From Escarpia spicata (taxonomy: Eukaryota; Annelida; Polychaeta; Sabellida; Siboglinidae): a stretch of 64,000 nucleotides of DNA. Numbering within the stretch: position 1 is the stretch's first letter; each line of letters opens with the position of its first letter. A model generated the notes under the pieces. The model was not told the origin of the DNA and did not search any database. It saw only the letters and a program-made list of their open reading frames with translations. A program made the translations under genes and the position numbers. The stretch covers positions 7,058,404 through 7,122,403 of the forward strand of contig OZ023212.1 of assembly GCA_963995525.1 (NCBI GenBank). Direction: 5' to 3'. Below, in pieces: positions 57,801 through 64,000 of the stretch.

Positions 57801-60800
57801 TCATAAACCAACGATATCAGCACGGAATGAACACGTAATAACCAGGTTTGTAAATAACTGATGCTAGCTAGCAACATAAACCCTGAACTAATTTGACAGG
57901 CAAAGTGGAAACATGATTCAATATGTAGTAACTGTTAATGACAAGATTGGTCAGACTTATGTGGAAAAATGACACAATACTTAGTTACCATGGATTTGGG
58001 CAATCAAAAATTACATAGATTTATAGCATTTTCACCAACTAATGACATATTTTCAGGGATTTCATCAAATATAATTTGATATCACCTTTTGCATAGCCAA
58101 TATGCAATCAATAGTTCAGCCATTTTCTTTGGTTTGGACAGATATTCCAACATCAAGTTTCCATTTACATGCTAAGGTTGAAACACTAAAGTGAGTTTTT
58201 CTCAAAACCAACAAAACAAATTTATCATATTTTGCCCTGGTATCCTTCACTTGAACTTATCACATACAAAGCACCACAATAGGGTGACATAGATTCTCTA
58301 TTACCTTCTCTAAGTCCTGACTTGAAGCCCTCAGGAGCTGTTCTCCATTCTGCACCCAGCGTTTGCACTCCCCGATGTACATGCTAAGTCCCATCGAGTG
58401 CAGCCAGAGGGCGATACGGTCTGTGTCCCATTGTGGGAACGGCACATTCAGGTCTCTGCGTGAGGCGAAAGGGTATAGTCACAAAGAGGATAAATCTAAT
58501 CATCCAAGTTAATTCTTAGCATAAACTCTAAATATGAGAGAAAAAGAAGATTGTGGTAGGAGAGGAAGACCAATGTTCAATAGCAGAGATCAAGAAGACA
58601 GGGGTGAACAGCCAGAACTTTACGACATGTTGAAAGGGCAGGGGTGAACAGACAGAACATCACATGACATGTTGAAAGGGCAGGGGTGAACAGACAGAAC
58701 ATCACATGACATGTTGAAAGGGCAGGGGTAAACGGCCAGAACATCACAACATGTTGAAAGGGCAAGGGTGAACGGCCAGAACATCACATGACATGTTGAA
58801 AGGGCAGGGGTAAACGGCCAGAACATCACATGACATGTTGAAAGAGCAGGGGTGAACGGCCGAGATTGAGACAGAATGACAGAAGATTGTGATAAGTACA
58901 GATGACTTGTTGAGAGGGGGTGGCAGATCAAGTCATATGTCATATGACTTGACCTGAATATATTTTAACACTTACTATAAATTGTGTAGACACTGTCAAA
59001 TGGTGATAAATTAACATTTTAACATATTTACTATAAATTAACCATTTCAGTACGACAGGCCAGTTTTTCGGCATTGACAATGTCTGCTATTCATAATAAT
59101 CCACTATGTGGAGCCACTTGTTGTGTACGGTTGTCAAGGCGAATAAATTAGCTATTCAGCAGTGGTCATCGTTTATTATCGCTCAATACTAGTTTACAGT
59201 GATTTTCACGGTTTTTAATGATGGATTATCAAAATCTGCGGCGGCCACAATGGCGGACGGCATTACTTCAACTAGCGATTTACCACTGTATGTTTTGGAG
59301 ATTATTTGATAGTTTTATCAAAGAATCTTTGTCGGATGTTGACGATCAACATAATAACGATGTCGACGAACTTAGTGTACAACCGAGTTCAGCAACTGCA
59401 AAAATGTTGAAATCTTGGTGGCCATCTTGGATTGCTGGTTACCATGACGACGGAATATAAAATGATATGGCTCATTTTATTTGTTGATTATCATACTTTC
59501 CAAAAATGTCTAACATTCCTAATCATAAAATGCATTTTTGTTGCTCAAATCTCCACTTGAAGTGAGGTAGTAAATTATCTTGCATATTCCCTGGGAATGC
59601 AGTAGTCAGTGGTCCCAGCTGGTCAGGGCTATAGTACTGAAATGGTTAATTCAAAGACAACATGTATCCACTTACGTAATCCTGAGGTCTCGTGACCAGC
59701 CAAGTCTTGGACCGGCCGTTGCTCGCACACCGTTTCTCTTGAAATCCTCTAGGTGGTCGGTGTTTAGATCCTGCGAGCTGCTACGACGAAGTCTGCAACA
59801 TCAGCCATGTCACATTTCAGAGACCGTGTCACATGAAATAGTGATCTGAACTCAATATAATAACAATTTGGCATATTTCCAGAGCAGTTGTATTTGAACT
59901 CATCTAAAGATATCCCTGGTAAAAGTTGTATTAGCTGGAATATAATTAAATACAGCAGTCATGCAAGTATCCATGACCTACAGTAGAACTAGCTCTACTA
60001 GACAAGAGGGTTCACTACATTATCTACACTATCAAAATGCACATCCTCTGGATGGCACTTAACATAGATGCAGAAGATGGTTTCCCAGACAAAATAACAG
60101 CATTATTTTTTTCCATGGAATCAGATGAACCCCTGAAAGTTTGACGCCAAAGATACAAAGTATCTAGGAGGAAACAATTAACACACATACTCACACACAC
60201 AGACGCGCACAGATACACACACACACACACACACCCACAACCATACACGCGCACACACACACACACGCTATCTCGGTCATAGTTAGATTATCTTGACTTG
60301 CCGCCCAAAGAGTCGTCGGATGCCTCCCTTTGACTTTCTGCGCTGTTGCTGTTGCCTTTGGGCGTTGCCCGCCTGCATCGTCTTGTACTGCTGCGCCATC
60401 CGGTCCTTCAACGCCTCTTCCTCAACCTCAGTCTCAGCTGTCATGTGACACACCATATATGGTCAAGTCATGTGATGGATCATGTTAAATATGTATGGCA
60501 ATGTTACTATTGATTGGTACACTGCAGCTGGTATTAGATATTAGTTAGGCAGAACATAAACTAACATTTAAGTATATTAATCACATTTCACAACTGTTTG
60601 CACTTTACATAAGAACGGAAGCTCAAACATTAGCAACAGATTAGCAGTTTATACTGGATATTAATGTACATAAAAGATAGACATGACTTTTAGAATGTCA
60701 TTACACATTTGCACAAAACTTAGTAGGTTTACGCATTAATTAAACCAATCAGAATAATTCCTTACTTTCTCACTCATTTGATTACACTAAATGTGAAAAT

Positions 60801-63770
60801 TATAACACTTTCAACATAAATTTTCACTTCTTGTTAACATCTACATGCTGAGAAACTAAATAAGCAAATTGAACAAAAATCATGCAGAACGTGTGTGAAA
60901 GTTCAATCATGTCGCACACGATAACATTTTTTAATTCTGTTGTAAGTAAGCATGAATTACGAATAAATTTTCACAAATTAATTTGTCAATCAGAATAAAC
61001 ATGCACACTGCATGATTAGTTTAAATGACTAATGTTGACAATCATAATACTACATGCTTGATGCAAATGAGAATTCTGCAGAAGTTAGTACGAAAAGAAA
61101 CTGAAGTTGGTTATTGTGAAAACAGAGCACAGAAAGTATTCCACGCAGCTAGATACAGAATAAACACGCATATCAAAACAATGTAAGGTACAGCATATGT
61201 ATGAAATGTGAACTATGCGATGCTCAGTAAAATATAAAATACGTTTACAAATAAAATATCTGCTTCCAGTAACCAAACTATACTGCTGTGTAAAATAACA
61301 AACTGTGTGCTAATGTCTAAAATAAAAGTAGAAAACCAATAAAAAAAATTTGCAGTCTACGTAAGTGTAAAAAGTAAAGTTCCTAGTGTTAATTTAACTT
61401 TTACCTTCCCATTCGACATCAGAATAACTCGAACAGCTAAACGCTGTTTCAGAAAGAAAAACAGTAGAATAATTTCAATAAAAACAATCACAAAAACCAG
61501 TTTTATAACAATATTAATCAATCACAATATAGCTCTCCTCTTTGTTTCTGAAGTCCGGGGTGAGGCTGGCCTCAAAATTGATCCTCAATTTTTTTACAAA
61601 GTGATACATTAGTTTTAATAATCTGTTCCAGTGATATAAAACTGTTTAAGAAAATCTTAAGAACGTATTACATAACTGCACTGGAAATTCCTTAAATTAC
61701 TGTAAAACATGCTGTAAATTCAAACCGACTCAGTTGTTATTTTCTATTACGCGGCAAAGTATACTCAGTCTAGATTAAAATGAGATGGTTTAGTAAGGAG
61801 TCCATCAAATAAGCAGTAATCTGAGAGAAGATCTTCCAAGTTCTGTACACAATCAACACATGCTGTTAACCTCTCCATGACATAACTCGCTGTTACATCA
61901 AACGAAGCCAACATTACTCCTACCGTCGTGTGATGGAGATTATAAAAGAAGGATTATGGGGCGAGTGGGACGGACATGCTGCAAGAATCGCCATGCTAAA
62001 AGAAGAACTTGGCACATGGCCTCCAACCTAGATTCGGAGCCGACGAGCTCCACCGTGCTGAACCGGAGTTACGCAGCTTAAAGAATCCTTTACCAAACGA
62101 TTTGAAGGATTTGGACTTTCGGGGCAGCGTGAGGGTGTTTGTGGGCGTGGAGCCCCCGCTCTTGGGCGGCAGGGGGGGCAGTCGGTGAGAGGAACTACGC
62201 TGAATGGTCGAGGAACTTAGACGGACATCTTTTGGCAGCGTGCCAGCGGGGCTCTGAAGTGTACCTTTTCTGTTGTTCGTCTTCGCTGGAGCCTGCAACA
62301 GAAGACATCTTATGTGATTACTCTCTCTTTTACAGCTTGGAATAACTGGTATTATGTAACTATGAGTAATATTTTTACCGATTTCACAATCAGTTTAGCT
62401 TTTTCCCTGTGACGTTTCAACTGCTACCAGCATTCTGATGTCAGCTTGAAACGTCACCGAAAAAAGATAAACTGGCTGTGAAATAAGTAAAAATATTACT
62501 CATTTGAAGCACCCAGTTTGATGAACCTTTTTACTCATGATGTAACCAAGTTGTAATGGGTTACAGTACCTTGGTTACAGGGTGCAACTATAAACTGATT
62601 GAAGTGAAACTGATTCAATGTATATGTTTCAGGTTAGAAATTACACAAATTATTACTACGTAGCTATTACGTAGCTATTACAGAATGTGTGGCGTTTGGC
62701 GTGTGGCGTGATGTGTGTGGCATGTGTGTGTGGCGTGTGGTTTGCTGTGTGCGATGTGTGGCGTGTGGCTTATATGTGCTGTGTGTGTGCTGTGTGTGTG
62801 GTGTGTGTGGTGTGTGTGGTGTGTGTGGTGTGTGTGGTGTGTGTGGTGTGTGTGGTGTGTGTGTGTGGTGTGTGTGGTGTGTGGCGTTTGCATGCTGGTT
62901 TGTGTGCATGTCTGTGTCTGTGTTGTGTGCACACGTGCATGTGTCTGTGTGTTTGCATATAATAACTACACTGCACATTACTGTAGCGGTAGGTAACATG
63001 TTATTACAATATATAGATTCACAACAGCCGTCATTCAGATGCTATCGTCCAGACTGACTGCCTCGAAGACATACAAATACATGAATCATAATACTTACTT
63101 GCTGTGACGATGCAACATTCTCACAGCTGTTTGACCGGGTTTTGTTTGTGATTGCTGCATGTTTTGGTGACGGACTGTGACAGTTGATGGTCGATGGGGG
63201 ACTAGTGCCACCATTCAGTCCTGGAGCCGTGTGATAATTCACTGTGAACATCAACACACACCTTTGTGAGAACATGTTCATAGTAACATTGCAAACCACT
63301 GCTTAAAACTTTGTGGCAATCTCACCCATTGTTAAATAACAATAATAATAATTACCGGTAGGTGATAATAATTAGGTGACAATCCTCCAAAACATTTAAG
63401 ATTTTATGGCCAAAGAAGTGATTCTTGAATTATATATGATATGTATATTGTAGCAGAGTTCCATAAAGTCGGTACGCAAACTGACAAACTCCTTCTGCTG
63501 TAGCTGGCAAAGTTACATCAACAACCAGCAGATCTCTAAATAAATCTTCCTTGCCACATGTCTTTTGTAGTCCTGCACCTTTTCTTACACATATTATTTA
63601 TTTACATCTTTTTGTAAAAAAATCTTCCTCTTCATCGACAGAAAACATGTGCCAATGATCATGTGACTGACAGTGGCGCTACCTGGTGTGCTCGTGGCAC
63701 TTGGGTCTGGCATGGCTTGTCGGTGTCGTCGAATGACGTCCTGCACCTCCACAATCTCCAATCGTTCCAT
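48140..63770 (-). CDS. PPFIBP: Liprin-beta (PPFIBP) homologue, 3' half, fourteen exons
   Basis: Exons in transcript order: 63683-63770, 63099-63241, 62028-62292, 60302-60437, 59676-59792, 58305-58455, 57664-57775, 57005-57093, 55603-55728, 54508-54639, 53574-53762, 52984-53154, 50046-50108 and 48140-48193. They join in phase to 611 codons plus TGA, which strongly supports the model. Liprins are cytosolic scaffolds; liprin-beta pairs with liprin-alpha at focal adhesions and synapses through coiled coils and SAM domains. Seen here: a Ser/Pro-rich linker with GKGFFKL and SAPNL|AETE, GIRRLFG, then RATAGPRLGWSRDL, three SAM domains, LRKNHGLFG, and the C-terminal REIGAFSQELSTLT|HML tail ending TSNV. 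These landmarks match vertebrate liprin-beta in order. The N-terminal coiled coil lies beyond the right edge. The orthologue number cannot be set. Confidence 0.95.
52600..52860. repeat. Degenerate (TCACCA/TATCAC) simple repeat
   Basis: Repeated CATTGTCACCA, ATCACTGTCAA and ATCACCA blocks in a liprin-beta intron. It produces spurious ORFs on both strands. Confidence 0.7.
53574..54639 (-). CDS. PPFIBP: Liprin-beta SAM domain 3 (two exons)
   Basis: Exons 54508-54639 and 53574-53762. Reads WTNHRVMEWLRCIDLSEYAP, NLRGSGVHGGLM, VLEPRFTAEVFACIL, then KTLLRRHLNAHFIALIG. This is the most conserved part of the gene. Confidence 0.96.
54770..54812. repeat. (AT)n microsatellite
   Basis: TATATATA run in a liprin-beta intron. 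Confidence 0.9.
55309..55500. mobile_element. Intact 192 bp MITE with 8 bp target duplication
   Basis: Ends ATACCTGCCAAC / AGCTGGCAGGTAT form inverted repeats. Direct repeats ACAATGGC flank it at 55301-55308 and 55501-55508. The 8 bp duplication suggests a hAT- or P-like driver. The same family occurs, split, at 42862-45307. Confidence 0.88.
55603..57093 (-). CDS. PPFIBP: Liprin-beta SAM domain 2 (two exons)
   Basis: Exons 57005-57093 and 55603-55728. Reads WLDDIGLPQYKDQFAEARVD, then RMLHYLTV, DDLLGLKVTNALHHLSIKQG and MLKRRPAPDE. It matches liprin-beta SAM2 almost word for word. Confidence 0.96.
55954..56517. mobile_element. piggyBac-like non-autonomous element, copy 1
   Basis: Left TTAA|CCATTACAATACAAC and right GTAGTACTGAAATTG|TCAA form inverted ends at a TTAA target (right copy mutated to TCAA). 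It shares AATGTCTGCTATTCA-like and TCGTTT-ATTAT blocks with 59042-59645 and holds a short reading MADDVSYDSDGDLPCNS, reminiscent of the acidic N terminus of piggyBac transposases. Confidence 0.65.
56575..56960. repeat. ~15-17 bp minisatellite (GAGAGCATGATCCCT)
   Basis: More than twenty copies of GAGAGCATGA(T/C)CC(C/A)TGA variants in a liprin-beta intron, ending about 45 bp from the SAM2 exon. Confidence 0.9.
57535..57645. repeat. ~40 bp AT-rich tandem repeat, three copies
   Basis: Copies of TTATTTTACTATTTTATTA plus spacer, immediately beside the liprin-beta exon at 57664. Confidence 0.8.
57664..58455 (-). CDS. PPFIBP: Liprin-beta SAM domain 1 (two exons)
   Basis: Exons 58305-58455 and 57664-57775. 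Reads VPFPQWDTDRIALWLHSMGL, then GEQLLRASSQDLEK, ELGIRNYFHRKKLQLALQ. The HRKKLQLALQ end helix is diagnostic of liprin-beta SAM1. Confidence 0.95.
58598..58862. repeat. ~41 bp minisatellite, six copies
   Basis: Unit contains GACATGTTGAAAGGGCAGGG, GTGAAC(A/G)G(A/C)CAG and AACATCACAT. It lies in a liprin-beta intron. Confidence 0.92.
59042..59645. mobile_element. piggyBac-like non-autonomous element, copy 2
   Basis: 604 bp with TTAA|CCATTTCAGTACGACAGG at the left and CTATAGTACTGAAATGG|TTAA at the right: clear inverted ends and a perfect TTAA duplication. The interior keeps acidic coding-like stretches (SDVDDQHNNDVDELS) broken by a stop, suggesting an internally deleted relative of a piggyBac transposase gene. 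Confidence 0.8.
60186..60268. repeat. (CA)n microsatellite
   Basis: CACACA run with CGCGCA interruptions just downstream (minus strand) of the GC donor exon. Confidence 0.9.
60302..60437 (-). CDS. PPFIBP: Liprin-beta exon with GC donor
   Basis: Reads AETEVEEEALKDRMAQQYK, a Gln-rich stretch, then GGIRRLFG. Ending at GGGCG|GCAAGT (a GC donor) joins in phase to give LFGRLRRSSSQDL, closely matching the vertebrate LFGKLRRS motif. The nearest GT option (CAA|GTCAAG) would not. Confidence 0.8.
62028..62292 (-). CDS. PPFIBP: Liprin-beta exon, basic Ser-rich linker with SAPNL
   Basis: Begins APAKTNNRKG and contains HRLPPLPPKSGG, KSFKSFGKGFFKLR and SAPNL. It ends CTAG|GTTGGA, a weak donor, but phase 1 joins to the exon at 60437 to give SAPNLAETE, as in vertebrate liprin-beta. 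Confidence 0.85.
62362..62503. mobile_element. 142 bp foldback MITE
   Basis: ATGAGTAATATTTTTACC at one end pairs with GTAAAAATATTACTCAT at the other. Inner arms (TTTCACA-TCAGTTTA..., TGACGTTTCAA) also pair, with a ~30 bp centre. It is a nearly complete hairpin. Confidence 0.85.
62680..62950. repeat. GTGTGTGGT-type microsatellite
   Basis: GGTGTGTGTGGTGTGTGT and GGCGTGTGGC variants. It explains the overlapping Cys/Val- and His/Thr-rich ORFs in this stretch. Confidence 0.92.
63683..63770 (-). CDS. PPFIBP: Liprin-beta exon, linker (first in window)
   Basis: Reads MERLEIVEVQDVIRRHR, bounded by TGTCAG and CCAG|GTAGCG. It ends in phase 1, matching the next exon. It is the least certain exon, being supported by phase and splice sites rather than strong similarity. 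Confidence 0.6.
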
Positions 63771-64000
63771 CTGACAACAGTCAACAGACCTCCATCATAT
63801 GTCACTACAGTGTTAGGCTATTCACAGTCTCATGAGTACATCCTTTTATTAGAGGCATTATTGTTTTTATTGTAAAATCTTGTTATACAGTATAAACAAT
63901 ATGTAACATACTGACAATCAAAATATGTTATAACGAAGCAGCAACAACTTCTGAATTCAACAGTTCAATGTTTATAAAAAAAAGGTAAGTTGCTCAAAGA

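Noticed and set aside
61405..61436. Possible 32 bp liprin-beta exon with good splice sites (SSYSDVEWE)
   Set aside because: Including it breaks the phase between SAPNL and AETE, whereas skipping it gives the conserved SAPNLAETE junction.
62667..63057. Cys/Val- and His/Thr-rich overlapping ORFs
   Set aside because: Produced by a GTGTGTGGT microsatellite read in all frames.

Overview
The window is eukaryotic, metazoan genomic DNA. Genes have short exons with GT/GC-AG introns, the host gene is an animal-specific scaffold (liprin-beta), and the rest is a dense mixture of animal transposon classes (P, MULE, Mutator-like, hAT-like, piggyBac-like, Ty3/gypsy, CR1/L2-type LINEs, a tRNA-SINE). An aquatic invertebrate (lancelet, lophotrochozoan or similar) is plausible, but the sequence alone does not fix the species.

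Layout. 1-13,657: a tandem array of a ~3.3 kb non-coding unit in three copies. Copy 1 carries a 4,719 bp insertion (2,652-7,370) with identical 455 bp direct terminal repeats and a 4 bp target duplication. It encodes an I-PpoI-like His-Cys-box endonuclease and, converging on it, a 740 aa Mutator-like DDE transposase. Copy 2 preserves the empty site; copy 3 stops at the centre of a 140 bp palindrome. 13,658-17,800: intergenic DNA with a decayed minus-strand gene and a mariner-like MITE. 17,818-25,101: a THAP-domain gene of transposon ancestry, one exon of which is split by a 3,304 bp FLYWCH-MULE (21,543-24,846) with arrays of a GAATTCGGCCC motif at both ends and an 8 bp target duplication.

25,854-36,096: a 10.2 kb P-superfamily transposon with ~455 bp terminal inverted repeats and a perfect 8 bp target duplication. 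Its plus-strand gene reconstructs in phase over six exons to a 774 aa protein: an RFX-type winged helix in place of the usual THAP finger, joined to a P/THAP9-like RNase H transposase. On the minus strand it carries a multi-exon PIF1-family helicase and a third, unrecognised ORF. The two inverted repeats probably act as the same promoter for the transposase (left) and the helicase (right). This is the strongest candidate for an undescribed system; the HNH/Mutator-like element is the second.

36,277-47,100: first exon of a possible P2RX7-intracellular-domain-like gene, a Ty3/gypsy element with 150 bp LTRs broken by an L2-like LINE, a decayed CR1/Jockey-like LINE inserted in a MITE, and a tRNA-derived SINE. 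48,140-63,770: the 3' half of a liprin-beta (PPFIBP) gene on the minus strand, fourteen coding exons that join in phase to 611 residues (three SAM domains and the conserved C-terminal tail), with piggyBac-like, hAT-like and foldback MITEs and several minisatellites in its introns. The gene continues beyond the right edge. One liprin-beta intron and one helicase intron appear to use GC-AG splice sites.
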